A stretch of 64,000 bases of DNA from Nostoc sp. NMS8 (GCF_017115045.1 NZ_JABXKK010000035.1:62001-126000), one strand, 5' to 3'. Shown: positions 46,367 to 55,704, counted from the stretch's first letter. The notes: generated by a model from the letters alone, not told the origin. Numbers and translations: made by a program.

Positions 46367-46578
46367 ACATAATTATTATCTTCTTTTATCCCGATTTATT
46401 AAGCCGTTACTGAATAAGTCTTTAAAGCTAAGTAGCTGAAGACATGAGCTATTGGTCAGTAGTAATTTGTGATTTTTACAAGCTACTGGCTAATTTTGAG
46501 TTGTCTTTAAAAACTCAAGAATTGTGTCTTTGTCTACTCAGTCACTTATTTTTACTTTTTATACATATCTCAAAAATT

Positions 46579-47637
46579 ATGCGAATTATACATATTTTGA
46601 ACCACGTTCAAGAAATAGGTAACGGGATTGTGAATGTGGCTGTGGATCTAGCTTGTTTACAAGCAAAATCTGGTTATGAAGTAGCGGTTGTTTCTGCTGG
46701 TGGTGAATATGAAGCTTTACTAGATATTTGTGGTGTTAAACATTACCAACTAGACCAAAGCAGGAAACCGCTAAATACGATCAAAGCAGCTATACGTTAC
46801 CGAGCGATCGCAGCTGAATTTCAGCCGGATATTGTTCATGCACACATGATGACGGGGGTAATACTAGCACGTATTTTTAAAGGGCACAAATATGCTTTAG
46901 TTTCCACAGTCCACAACGAATTTCAGCGTGCCAGCCTGCTGATGGGTTTAGCTGACAGGGTAATTGCTGTCAGTAAAGCTGTGCAAGATTCGATGATTAG
47001 GCGTGGTATTCCAGAATACAAGTTGCGAGTGGTATGTAATGGTACTTTAGGCAGTCCCCGAACTAAACAGATACAAGACTATCAACCTTTACCATTACAG
47101 CATCCAGCGATCGCCACTGTCGCCGGCATGTATCAACGTAAGGGAATTGCTGAGTTAATCGCGGCCTTTGAACAAATTGCCTCAGATTTTCCCCAAGCCC
47201 ATCTTTATTTAATCGGAAATGGCCCTGATAAACAACTATTTGAGGGTCAAGCACAAGCAACTTCCGTAAAAGAACGCATTCATTTTGAAGGCTTCCAACC
47301 GGAACCGCAACGCTATCTGATATCTTGTGACATATTTGTGCTGGCTTCCCACCGCGATCCTTGCCCCTTGGTAATTTCCGAAGCTAGGGAAACTGGAACT
47401 GCGATCATTGGTACTCAGGTAGACGGCATTCCTGAAGCTTTGGACAATGGGCAAGCAGGTCTTTTAGTGCCAGTAAAAGATAGTAATGCTTTGGCTAAAG
47501 TTTTAGTACAATTACTGAGTAGTGCCGAGATGCTGCACGAATGGAAACAGCGGGCAAATAAAAATTTAGAAAGGCTGAGTGTTGCCCGCGTTCATCAGGA
47601 AACAATGACAGTGTATCGTGAGTTAATTTCAGAATGA
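46579..47637 (+). CDS. Glycosyltransferase family 4
   Basis: A 352-residue GT-B enzyme from ATG 46579, where the typical opening MRIIHILNHVQEIGNGIVNV begins; an extended frame to 46444 has no family resemblance. The N-terminal domain has the HAHMMTGVILAR acceptor loop and the C-terminal donor domain has IATVAGMYQRKGIAELI, FEGFQPEPQRYLISCDIFVL and the EX7E region PLVISEARETGTAIIGTQVD. It likely builds a cell-surface glycan together with the upstream GT2 enzyme. Confidence 0.93.
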   Translation: MRIIHILNHVQEIGNGIVNVAVDLACLQAKSGYEVAVVSAGGEYEALLDICGVKHYQLDQSRKPLNTIKAAIRYRAIAAEFQPDIVHAHMMTGVILARIFKGHKYALVSTVHNEFQRASLLMGLADRVIAVSKAVQDSMIRRGIPEYKLRVVCNGTLGSPRTKQIQDYQPLPLQHPAIATVAGMYQRKGIAELIAAFEQIASDFPQAHLYLIGNGPDKQLFEGQAQATSVKERIHFEGFQPEPQRYLISCDIFVLASHRDPCPLVISEARETGTAIIGTQVDGIPEALDNGQAGLLVPVKDSNALAKVLVQLLSSAEMLHEWKQRANKNLERLSVARVHQETMTVYRELISE

Positions 47638-47787
47638 GGGTATTAAGCGTGATTGTTAGTTATGTTTTAATCAACCCCAGTCCTCGGTAACATCAAGATA
47701 GCGATCGCTTTAAAACTAAAGCGACGCCGATAAGTAGCAAAAACTAGTACACCCAAAATATTAGTTGATTCAGAAATGGCGGTGTAA

Positions 47788-48441
47788 CTAGAGATTCTTG
47801 GTAGGTGCATTGATCACTCGTGTATCTACAATGTCTTGCGATACGTTCGGGATAAACCAATTCACTTCGCCACTTTTCAAGATTTTAGTACCAGCTTGAT
47901 TGAATTCAATCACGCCACTATCTGGATCTGTCTTCAAAACTAAGTTACTTCCATTCGGAACCTTAATCACAAAGCCACCTGGCAATTCTGTACCTTGTTC
48001 ATTTATTCCCAAAGTCCTGGCTGTGGCGTCATTTGGTAGATAAACTCCCTTACAATTCCATCGATCTCTAGTTGTCTGGCCATTACCCAGAAAATATAGT
48101 GCAGCCCCCTCAGAATATTCATTATCCTCAATATTTGGTTCTGGGCCGTAGATAGCTAGAGTTTTTCCTGTTTGATTAGTACATTGACCCCAGTCGATTC
48201 CTGACTCAAAAGCATATTGTTGTAACTCTAACTCGTTAATTTTCTGATCGATTTGCTCTGGTGTATAGCCCTCTAATTGAGTTTGTGTTTTTTCCGCCGT
48301 TTTCAAATCATTCAATTGTTGAATCAGTGTTATGTAATCAGGGTTTTGGCTATATTTCGGGCGATCGGCTAAGGAAGGTTTAGCAAATATTAAGCTTGCG
48401 AATAATACAACCACCATCAAAATGTATCTGAAGTTTTTCAT
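47788..48441 (-). CDS. Secreted hypothetical protein
   Basis: A 217-residue protein with a clear signal peptide (YILMVVVLFASLIFAKPSLA, cleavage after SLA-D). A helical stretch with a TPEQIDQKINELELQQ segment (about 60-75) precedes a beta-rich C-terminal part holding two Cys (WGQCTNQTGK, DRWNCKGVYL) that could form a disulfide outside the cytoplasm. The motif NLVLKTDPDSGVIEFNQAG is distinctive but not recognised. It converges with the GT4 gene. Function unknown. Confidence 0.75.
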   Translation of the reverse strand: MKNFRYILMVVVLFASLIFAKPSLADRPKYSQNPDYITLIQQLNDLKTAEKTQTQLEGYTPEQIDQKINELELQQYAFESGIDWGQCTNQTGKTLAIYGPEPNIEDNEYSEGAALYFLGNGQTTRDRWNCKGVYLPNDATARTLGINEQGTELPGGFVIKVPNGSNLVLKTDPDSGVIEFNQAGTKILKSGEVNWFIPNVSQDIVDTRVINAPTKNL

Positions 48442-49046
48442 GTTCTTGTCCCAATCTTTGAGAAATTGCAGCCTATAGCTGGATATTTAAAGAGTATCGT
48501 CAATATTGTAACTAATGTTAAATATTGAATTTTTGTAAAAAATGCCTGCGATAATACTTCGGTTTTCTTGAGCATAAATTTTAATTTTTACCCAATCATT
48601 TCAACTTTATTTTGGAAGTATCACCTTTGGCTGATTTTATTTAATACACTTATCTTTTAAATAAAGTTTTCATGTCAAGTTGTCTGAATATGCTTATATT
48701 CAGATTAAATTTTAACAATCTAGATACTTAATATGTATTGCTTTTAGCAGACTACTAAGTGTTTACCATGATTTTAAATTATGAAAATAAATTTGAAGTA
48801 TTCCTAGATGTTTAATTTCTTAACGCGATTCATCTTTGTGAATAAAAAGTAAGATCAGATTTTTACTAATACTTGATTCTAGGAAATACATCGGGTAGTA
48901 TTAAATATATCTTTAGAAATACAACCAAAGATATAGGCATTAAGTTAGAGATATATTGATATCTGTAAGTATAAGTCAGAAACTAGTCAAGAAACAAGAA
49001 AATTTACTCAAATACAACTCATAATTCCCTATATCTCCATCGAGAT
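48442..49046. other. AT-rich intergenic region
   Basis: About 600 AT-rich bases upstream of the secreted protein gene. I see no ORF of plausible composition, repeat or structured RNA. Confidence 0.4.
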
Positions 49047-49223
49047 ATGCGCCATTTAAAAGCTCAAAACTTGCTTAATGAAAAAAGAAAAGTTATCCCA
49101 TTATGGTTTAAAACTAGATTGTCTTTCCTTCTCGCAAGTCTAGTGCAATCTTTTGCTGTAATTGCAGCTACGACAATACCAGTATCTAGTATTGATTTAA
49201 TCTTTACACTTTCAGGAATTTAA
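49047..49223 (+). CDS. Possible small membrane or secreted peptide (58 residues)
   Basis: An ATG ORF of 58 codons: a basic N-terminus (MRHLKAQNLLNEKRK) followed by a hydrophobic helix (LSFLLASLVQSFAVIAATTI) and a short apolar tail. It looks like a single-span membrane peptide. Only GAG stands near a ribosome-binding position, and a chance ORF is possible. Located 200 bases before the TauE-type gene on the same strand. Confidence 0.35.
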   Translation: MRHLKAQNLLNEKRKVIPLWFKTRLSFLLASLVQSFAVIAATTIPVSSIDLIFTLSGI

Positions 49224-49419
49224 TGAGACTTTTGAATGAGAAGTTAGGATTTCAAGTTTCTTTTAGCTTCTGACTCTTGAATACCCAAGCATTAGGGTAT
49301 GACACACGATTATAAACAGCTATATCTATAGTCAGTAGTAAAAATATCGATTAAGTTTTAAATAATACGAAAAACATTTTGGCATCTTGATATACATGTA
49401 AAAAAAAGAGGAATTAAAT

Positions 49420-50256
49420 TTGACTATTTTAGAATTTTCATTACTTATTTGGATTGGTTCATTTAGCGCTGGCTTCTTAGGGGCGTTAACTGGGCTAGGG
49501 GGTGGAGTAGTAATTGTTCCCTTATTAACTTCGGTATTTTGCGTTGATATTCGATACGCCGTCGGTGCTTCACTAGTATCTGTAATCGCTACTTCTTTGG
49601 GTGCAGCATCCACTTATATTAAAAAAGGCTATACTAATTTGCGATTGGGAATGTTTTTAGAAGTAGCAACAACCATTGGTGCGATCGCAGGAGCAATGAT
49701 CGCTAATTTTGTTTCTGTAAAAGCCCTAACTATCGTACTAGCGATCGTCCTGATTTATTCAGCATACCTTTCACTACGACCCAGAATAGAACACGCTGAA
49801 GATGAAGTAATAGATCCGATCGCAAATTATCTCAAACTGAATAGTAGTTATCCAACTCCTGAGGGAGTGATGTCTTACCAAGTTCATTCAGTACCAATGG
49901 GATTTGGTGTGATGTTAATAGCTGGGGTGCTTTCTGGCTTACTTGGTATTGGTTCTGGGGGATTCAAGGTATTGGCGATGGATCAAACTATGCGTCTACC
50001 CTTCAAAGTTTCTACCACCACCAGCAATTTTATGATCGGCGTGACAGCAGCAGCATCAGCTGGAGTTTACCTAGCACGAGGCTACATCGATCCGGGACTA
50101 TCTATGCCGGTGATGTTGGGGGTATTACCTGGCGCTTTCTTAGGCGCACGAGTATTGACAGGCGCTAAAACGCAGATTTTAAGAATTATCTTCAGTGTTG
50201 TGCTGGTGGTAATGGCTTTGAAGATGGTCTACAACAGTTTAATCGGGGGGCTATAA
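49420..50256 (+). CDS. TauE/SafE (TSUP) family anion exporter
   Basis: A 278-residue membrane protein with about eight helices in two repeats. The family motifs GFLGALTGLGGGVVIVPLLT and, in the second half, SGLLGIGSGGFKVLAMDQTM are clear. TTG start chosen because AGAGGA lies seven bases before it and no ATG is available near the motif. Family members export sulfite, sulfoacetate or related organosulfur anions. The downstream DUF1634 gene starts one base after the stop, a common pairing for this subfamily. Confidence 0.92.
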   Translation: MTILEFSLLIWIGSFSAGFLGALTGLGGGVVIVPLLTSVFCVDIRYAVGASLVSVIATSLGAASTYIKKGYTNLRLGMFLEVATTIGAIAGAMIANFVSVKALTIVLAIVLIYSAYLSLRPRIEHAEDEVIDPIANYLKLNSSYPTPEGVMSYQVHSVPMGFGVMLIAGVLSGLLGIGSGGFKVLAMDQTMRLPFKVSTTTSNFMIGVTAAASAGVYLARGYIDPGLSMPVMLGVLPGAFLGARVLTGAKTQILRIIFSVVLVVMALKMVYNSLIGGL

Positions 50257-50257
50257 A

Positions 50258-50836
50258 ATGTATAAATTTAATAATAGCTTTCGTTGGGTATTACTAGCAC
50301 AATCAAATAGTGAAGTGGTTACACTAACTTTACCGCCGGAAGATCCAGACTATAATATTGAAAAATTAAAAGAACAAAATACTAGCACAGTAGCACAATT
50401 GCCTAATGAAGGTGAAATTGATGCTAACAATAACATCATCAAAACATTAAGCGAGCAGCAATTAGAATATTTGCTCAGTAATCTCATGAAATATGGTGTT
50501 TTGATAGCTAGTGCTGTGGTTCTTCTAGGGGGGATACTCTACTTGATTCATCACGGTGCTGGACCTGCGGAATATCGCTTTTTTCGAGGAGAACCATCGG
50601 AATTTCGCTCACCAATAGGTGTAGTAAAAGTAGTTTTCTCAGGTAGCGATGCCTACGGCGGGCTACGCTTACGCGGCATTATTCAACTCGGACTGCTACT
50701 ACTAATTGCGACTCCCATTTTGCGCGTTTTTATTTCCCTACTAACTTTTTTACTACAGCGAGAATTTATTTATGTGATTGTTACTTTACTAGTAATGGCT
50801 AGTCTAACTTATAGTCTTGTCGGAGCATATTATTAG
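50258..50836 (+). CDS. DUF1634 membrane protein with an in-frame repeat insertion
   Basis: A 192-residue protein. An N-terminal soluble part of 75 residues is followed by three transmembrane helices (KYGVLIASAVVLLGGILYLI, LGLLLLIATPILRVFISLLT, FIYVIVTLLVMASLTYSLVG), as in DUF1634 partners of TauE transporters. Between helix 1 and 2, bases 50644-50676 spell the dispersed repeat GCGATGCCTACGGCGGGCTA plus its tail, adding about ten residues (SDAYGGLRLR) in frame. The start is one base after the transporter stop, so expression is coupled. Role: presumed transporter subunit. Confidence 0.88.
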   Translation: MYKFNNSFRWVLLAQSNSEVVTLTLPPEDPDYNIEKLKEQNTSTVAQLPNEGEIDANNNIIKTLSEQQLEYLLSNLMKYGVLIASAVVLLGGILYLIHHGAGPAEYRFFRGEPSEFRSPIGVVKVVFSGSDAYGGLRLRGIIQLGLLLLIATPILRVFISLLTFLLQREFIYVIVTLLVMASLTYSLVGAYY

Positions 50837-50912
50837 CAATATAAAGGTTAAGGGACTATGAATATTTTCCCTTAACCCTTGATATAACGCGAGAAATAAA
50901 TTTTCTGACTGA

Positions 50913-51185
50913 TTATGAGCCTTGCAAAAGCTCGTTAATTGAACTTATGCTCTGTTTTATTTGTTCTGTCACAGAAGTTCTTAATAAGTCGAGATTTCCG
51001 ACTGAAAAATTGAACAATCCCAAAGCATATAATAGACTCGAAGTCCCAATAATAAGAGCCAAAAGTCTACCAAAAAAACCGGGATTGATTTCAATAAAAG
51101 CTAATTTAGATTTCCCGATGACAGCAATTGCTATAAAAACAATTCCTGCTATTAAAAAGTTGCTATTTGGAGTTAAGTCTGTCAT
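50913..51185 (-). CDS. Small two-helix membrane protein
   Basis: A 90-residue protein with two transmembrane helices (NFLIAGIVFIAIAVIGK at about 9-25 and FFGRLLALIIGTSSLLYALG at about 37-56) and a polar C-terminal amphipathic helix ending SSINELLQGS. The composition and hydrophobic pattern argue for a real gene. Not recognised. It converges with the DUF1634 gene. Confidence 0.65.
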   Translation of the reverse strand: MTDLTPNSNFLIAGIVFIAIAVIGKSKLAFIEINPGFFGRLLALIIGTSSLLYALGLFNFSVGNLDLLRTSVTEQIKQSISSINELLQGS

Positions 51186-51645
51186 TTTCCGATTAAGATG
51201 CCTCAGTAATTTTATTGTAGCTATTATTAGTTCAAATTTCTGCCCATGCTATATGTAAGAATATAAAAATTTTGCTACTCCACATCTACCTACTCCCAAA
51301 GGAAGAAAGCTCTGGCTATTGTAGTATGGGTGTTGGATGTCATCGTATGCTATAATCTGGTTAAGATATATTCTCATTTTAAAACTTATTGAGCGATAAG
51401 TCTTAATTGTCTCAATAGTGTATCAACTGTTATCTTTTACTCAGATACCGAAGGGTAAACCTAGATTCTGCGATTAGGCAACTGACTCATATACCTCTGA
51501 GGTTGGTTTTAAAGCGGTTGGTTATGTTCTTAAGCACTTATTAATCATCCCTAGAAGCTAGAGACAGGATGAAGATTTTGTATCTTATTTAATTCACGTT
51601 CCTAAATAGGGTGTAATCGAAATCGAAGTCCCCAAATTTATAGAG
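51186..51645. other. Intergenic region
   Basis: About 460 bases without a credible ORF; its end holds TCCCCAAATTTATAGAG, the left flank of the miniature element copy 2. Confidence 0.4.
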
Positions 51646-51748
51646 CAATACAGTTCAAAATGAGCAACAAAACACTTGTAGAGACGGTGATTTATCGCGT
51701 CTCGAAAACTTAAAATTGTTGCCAGTAGCCCTTAACCCAAGCGTATTG
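51646..51748. mobile_element. 103-base miniature element, copy 2, with flanking direct repeat
   Basis: Same length and near-identical sequence to copy 1 at 40248. Immediately flanked by the direct repeat ATTTATAGAG at 51636-51645 and 51749-51758. Joining the flanks recreates CCCCAAATTTATAGAGGGAT, so this looks like a genuine insertion with target duplication of 9-10 bases. Confidence 0.85.
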
Positions 51749-52007
51749 ATTTATAGAGGGATTTGGGGGAATATAGAATATTTGGCTACCAATAAGAAGG
51801 CTTTTCAAACATTTTCTCTGGTTTAAATCAGATATTCTGAAGTTGCATTTAATTTAAACCTAAATTTTACTTTTTATTGTTTTGCTGAGACTGTAGGATA
51901 CTAGGGCTTTCAGCATTAAAAATCGAAAATATTATAACTCCTGATACTAGACTTTAATTTAATTTATATATTAAACTACACTAAGATCAGAGGAATAGTG
52001 GGTTTTT

Positions 52008-52469
52008 ATGGAAAGCGTTCAAAACGTTAGTCAAGAATTGAATGTAACAGAAGACACAGAACTAGAGAAGGTGCAAGAGTCTAATCCAAAAGAGTTCAAA
52101 AAAGATATTTTCAAAAAACTCAGAGGTGGATTTTTGATAGTACTGGGATATTTGTTGTCACCACTATGTTGGTGGAATGACTTACTATTTAATCTACCAA
52201 TAGCTTATGGTTTTGGGTATGTATGTAGTTTCTTTTCACCAAAATTACTTCTACCTGCTTCAATTCTCGGATACTGGCTCTCTAATATTGTGGGAATTCT
52301 ATTGATGCAATTCGGTTCTAAGGAAATGTTTCAAAAAGAACCTCAAGAGCATAACCTCAAAAAAGAATTATTCACAGGTCTAATTTCCTCAACAGTTTAT
52401 ACGCTGTTGATCGTACTATTGATCCATTTGAAGATTCTTGATGTACCTATTTTATTCTCCAACAGTTAA
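52008..52469 (+). CDS. Hypothetical membrane protein
   Basis: A 153-residue protein: an acidic cytoplasmic N-terminus (about 1-40) and three to four hydrophobic helices (FLIVLGYLLSPLCWWNDLLF, PKLLLPASILGYWLSNIVGI, TGLISSTVYTLLIVLLIHLK). The motif LSPLCWWND is distinctive but I do not recognise the family. A stand-alone gene between two copies of the miniature element. Confidence 0.75.
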   Translation: MESVQNVSQELNVTEDTELEKVQESNPKEFKKDIFKKLRGGFLIVLGYLLSPLCWWNDLLFNLPIAYGFGYVCSFFSPKLLLPASILGYWLSNIVGILLMQFGSKEMFQKEPQEHNLKKELFTGLISSTVYTLLIVLLIHLKILDVPILFSNS

Positions 52470-52502
52470 TTTAGTTTATCGCTTTTTTACAAAGGTATAG
52501 GT

Positions 52503-52611
52503 CAATAGAATACAGTTGAGAATGAGCAACAAAACACTTGTAGAGACGGCAATTTATCGCGTCTTGAAAACCAAAAATTGTTGCCCGTAGCCCTTAGCTA
52601 AACTGTATTGG
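52503..52611. mobile_element. Miniature element, copy 3, with 9-base flanking direct repeat
   Basis: A diverged relative of the other two copies: GAATACAGTTGAGAATGAGC at the left, AAACTGTATTGG at the right, with perfect AATACAGTT/AACTGTATT inverted ends and the same internal hairpin. The direct repeat GGTATAGGT flanks it at 52494-52502 and 52612-52620. Confidence 0.82.
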
Positions 52612-52701
52612 GGTATAGGTTGTAGGAGCGCACATTAGTACGTTCCTACAATTTATCTGTAGCAAATATATCAATTTGTGCAGGAGTTCCGAATAAGAAG
52701 A

Positions 52702-53511
52702 TTACTTTCCATCAAATTTTAAGAGTTCACTTAAATTCAAGAATTTTGGAGCCTCTTTACTTACAATTAATGGCAGCTTACCATTCCATTTTTCGATTGC
52801 TTGCCTTTGCAGAATTTCTGGAGTTAAACCATCACGTAATAATCTGTGTGCCTCAGCCTCGCCTTTAGCTAAATTAACTTTAGCCTCAGCCTGTCTTGTT
52901 GCTTTCAGTGCGATAAACTCTGCTCGTTTTGCTTCTTGTTCAGCAATCTGCTTCGCCTCTACCGCCTCATCAAATGGTTCTGAAAAATGAATATGAACTA
53001 GAGAAATATCATCAACTGCAACATGATAGCTACTGAGCCGTGTGGATAATGCCTCATCTACTCCACTTTTGACTTCTCCTCGTTTAGTAATAATTTCTTC
53101 AGCAGTATACTTTGCTATGACTGCTTTTATTACTTCTGCAACTGCTGGGTTAATAATCCGAATGACTACATTTTGCTCATCTCCAATTTCTTGAAAAATA
53201 ACATTTACTTCCTGCGGAATAATATGCCAATTAAGAGCGACATCGGCGAAAACACTTTGCAAATCTTTGGAAGAAGCCTCAGCCGAAATTTCCTGTTTTT
53301 GGACTTGAATACTCAACTTTTTCACGGTATTGACTACAGGAATAATTAAGTGGAGTCCTTCTCCTAATATCTGGTTTTGTACTTCACCAAATTTCATTAA
53401 TACGCCGCGTTCGCCTGCATTGACAATCACACAAGGCGTCAGGAAGAGAGTTATCAGGAACAAAAGAGCAGTTAGTTTACCGGCACTGTTAAAAGTTGTA
53501 ATTTTTCTCAT
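52702..53511 (-). CDS. SPFH/prohibitin-family membrane protein
   Basis: A 269-residue protein from ATG 53511 (the frame extends to 53547 but with an implausible start). An N-terminal hydrophobic anchor (LTALLFLITLFLTPCVIVNA) is followed by the SPFH domain (AGERGVLMKFGEVQNQILGE, GLHLIIPVVNTV) and a long Ala/Glu-rich coiled coil (EAKQIAEQEAKRAEFIALKA). This is prohibitin architecture. Such proteins form large membrane ring assemblies that organise proteases and microdomains. Read as a single gene. Confidence 0.92.
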   Translation of the reverse strand: MRKITTFNSAGKLTALLFLITLFLTPCVIVNAGERGVLMKFGEVQNQILGEGLHLIIPVVNTVKKLSIQVQKQEISAEASSKDLQSVFADVALNWHIIPQEVNVIFQEIGDEQNVVIRIINPAVAEVIKAVIAKYTAEEIITKRGEVKSGVDEALSTRLSSYHVAVDDISLVHIHFSEPFDEAVEAKQIAEQEAKRAEFIALKATRQAEAKVNLAKGEAEAHRLLRDGLTPEILQRQAIEKWNGKLPLIVSKEAPKFLNLSELLKFDGK

Positions 53512-53721
53512 CTGTATGAAACATCTATGTGTATTGCATAAAGACACATATTTAGGAGTTGTGGGCTTCTTCCTGTCATGCTCTTACAACTTTGATTCTA
53601 AGTCAATTTCTATGTCACTCTAGCCAAGGTAATAAATAGCGCTTTTCATTCAAACAAGAAGCGCTAAGTAGGTAGATGTAATTAAATGTAAGATAAGGTT
53701 CTCAAGGTCTAGAGGCACTTA

Positions 53722-54564
53722 CTATGAGTTTTTGTCCACCAAACTCATTAGCTGTTTATCTAGTTCGATGAGGTAATCTCTACCGTAAGCTCCATTCTCT
53801 AAGCCTGTGACGAGATGATGGGGAATGTTTTGTGTAATTTCCTCGCTACAAGAACCAGCTGCTAAAGCGATCGCACCTACTGTATCTACATCACCAGTAA
53901 AAGCGATACAATCTTGTAAAAGTTCGCTCATACTGTCATTTCGTATCACCGCAGTAATTGCTGCTCTAACACTCATCCAGCCTTTGGATTTTACTTTACC
54001 TTCCCACGGTTTAGACCATTCACCAGATACATAACCTTCTAGAAATAGTCCTAATTTGCGCTTTGCTCCCAATCGATAGATAAAATAATGTGACATTAAG
54101 GCAGCCACAACGGCTGCATTAATCCCATCAGGTGTATTGTGGGTAATTGCGGCTTGAATTGTAGCCGCCTCAATGACTTTTTCTGGTGTCGGATAGATGC
54201 CAATGGGTGCTGCACGCATCGCCCCACCGCTTTTGTCACTATCAGGATTAATTTTCGTTAAAAACTCTTCCCCATCCTGAATTTCTCTCAGAAAATGGTA
54301 GAAATTTCTAGAATAACCCTCTCTCTCATCGCGTTTGAAGGCTCTAACAAAACTATCGGCTAAAGCTTCTGGCGTCCACGGTGTTTGAGCAACAATCACT
54401 TCTGCAATAGCAATGCTCATCTGGGTGTCATCAGTATAGCTGCCAGGAATGAGTCGAAAACGCGGATGTTTGACGTATCGACTCAAGTTGTTGTTAACGA
54501 TCATCTCATCAGCATATTCAAAGCCTGCACCGTAAGCATCTGCGATCGCTAACTCTAGCAGCAT
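53722..54564 (-). CDS. ADP-ribosylglycohydrolase family protein
   Basis: A 280-residue protein with the family's metal-binding motifs: LAIADAYGAGFEYA at the start, GSYTDDTQMSIAIAE near residue 44, and DVDTVGAIALAAG in the C-terminal half, whose Asp residues coordinate two Mg2+. These enzymes remove ADP-ribose from proteins, nucleic acids or dinitrogenase reductase. It starts seven bases after the Nudix gene, so the two are co-transcribed; released ADP-ribose could be cleaved directly by that enzyme. Full length. Confidence 0.92.
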   Translation of the reverse strand: MLLELAIADAYGAGFEYADEMIVNNNLSRYVKHPRFRLIPGSYTDDTQMSIAIAEVIVAQTPWTPEALADSFVRAFKRDEREGYSRNFYHFLREIQDGEEFLTKINPDSDKSGGAMRAAPIGIYPTPEKVIEAATIQAAITHNTPDGINAAVVAALMSHYFIYRLGAKRKLGLFLEGYVSGEWSKPWEGKVKSKGWMSVRAAITAVIRNDSMSELLQDCIAFTGDVDTVGAIALAAGSCSEEITQNIPHHLVTGLENGAYGRDYLIELDKQLMSLVDKNS

Positions 54565-54571
54565 AAGAGTA

Positions 54572-55120
54572 TTAAATTAAAAACGGACGCGCCAGAAAAA
54601 AGCTAGAAACTGATTTAGCATCTACCAGCTCTCCCTCCAGAATAGCTTTTTCTAATTCTTCGGGAGTCAAAAACACAGTTTCGATATCCTCGTCTCCATC
54701 TTGTGGTGGTGGTGTCTCCAGCTTTTCTAAATCTCGCGCCAGAAAAGCATAGATAATTTCATCAGAATAGCCGGGAGCTAGGAAAAATTCGCCTAATTTG
54801 TCCCATTTTTGGGCACTATAGCCAGTTTCTTCGGCAATTTCACGCTGTATTGTTTCTAAAGGCTGTTCATTTGTTTCCACTGTTCCCGCCGGAAATTCTA
54901 ATATCCGTCCCTGAATTGCAAAACGATACTGGCGCACCAGTACAAGTTTACCTTCTGCTGTCACTGGCACAGCTAGGGCACCACCAGGGTGACGAATACA
55001 TTCCCATTCTCCTTCTGATTTATTCGGCAAACGCAAGCGATTAACTTCAAAATCAAACTTGCGCCCTTTATAAAACAGGCGTTGTTTCAGCAGTTGTGGT
55101 AATTCTCTACCTAATGGCAT
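54572..55120 (-). CDS. Nudix hydrolase, ADP-ribose pyrophosphatase type
   Basis: A 182-residue protein with the Nudix box GTVETNEQPLETIQ followed by REIAEETGY, complete in its Glu residues. The preceding strands (LVLVRQYRFAIQGRILEFPA) and GGALAVPVTAEGK fit ADP-ribose pyrophosphatases, which cut ADP-ribose to AMP and ribose 5-phosphate. It lies between folK and the ADP-ribosylglycohydrolase on the same strand, 68 and seven bases apart. Substrate assignment is by family likeness and context. Confidence 0.92.
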   Translation of the reverse strand: MPLGRELPQLLKQRLFYKGRKFDFEVNRLRLPNKSEGEWECIRHPGGALAVPVTAEGKLVLVRQYRFAIQGRILEFPAGTVETNEQPLETIQREIAEETGYSAQKWDKLGEFFLAPGYSDEIIYAFLARDLEKLETPPPQDGDEDIETVFLTPEELEKAILEGELVDAKSVSSFFLARPFLI

Positions 55121-55188
55121 ATTAAAATCTGATTATCTGTGAATACAGAGGCAAAATCAGCGTTCTTCTACTTTTAAGGATGGTAATT

Positions 55189-55704
55189 TTAATTGCCCAC
55201 CCATAAATGTACATCTGAACAGTCTACCTCTTTCAGCAGTGCTTTAATAACACACCCGGAAACTGGTTCTAGCCAATCTGGGGCAATTTCTGCTAGTGGT
55301 ACTAACACAAAGGCCCGATCCCGCATTCGTGGGTGGGGAATCTGGAGATTTGGCGTATCCATAACAATGTCATCATATAATAACAAATCCAAATCCAGGA
55401 TGCGTGGCCCCCAGCGTTCCTGACGCACACGCCCAAATTGTTGTTCAATCCCTAACAAAATTTCTAATAACGGCTGGGGTAGAATTTCTACCTGCAATGT
55501 GACGCAGCCATTGAGGTAATCTGGCTGTGGTGGCCCCACGGCTTTGGTTTGATACCAGTTGGATCTGGCTTCTAAGAGAATACCTGGCGTTTGAGCTAAA
55601 ATCTCTATTGCTGCTTCTAAAACTGTCTGGGAATCGCCGATATTACTACCCAGGGCGATGGCGCTACGTCTGGGTTTTGTTTTGGCGTAGCTAGCAATAG
55701 GCAT
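55189..55704 (-). CDS. folK: 2-amino-4-hydroxy-6-hydroxymethyldihydropteridine pyrophosphokinase
   Basis: A 171-residue HPPK with the family motifs AIALGSNIGDSQTVLEAAI, the signature RWGPRILDLDLLLYDD carrying the Mg2+-binding Asp pair, and IPHPRMRDRAFVLVPLAEI. It transfers pyrophosphate from ATP to the pterin in folate synthesis, in the cytoplasm. First gene of a minus-strand group with the Nudix and ADP-ribosylglycohydrolase genes. Confidence 0.96.
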   Translation of the reverse strand: MPIASYAKTKPRRSAIALGSNIGDSQTVLEAAIEILAQTPGILLEARSNWYQTKAVGPPQPDYLNGCVTLQVEILPQPLLEILLGIEQQFGRVRQERWGPRILDLDLLLYDDIVMDTPNLQIPHPRMRDRAFVLVPLAEIAPDWLEPVSGCVIKALLKEVDCSDVHLWVGN

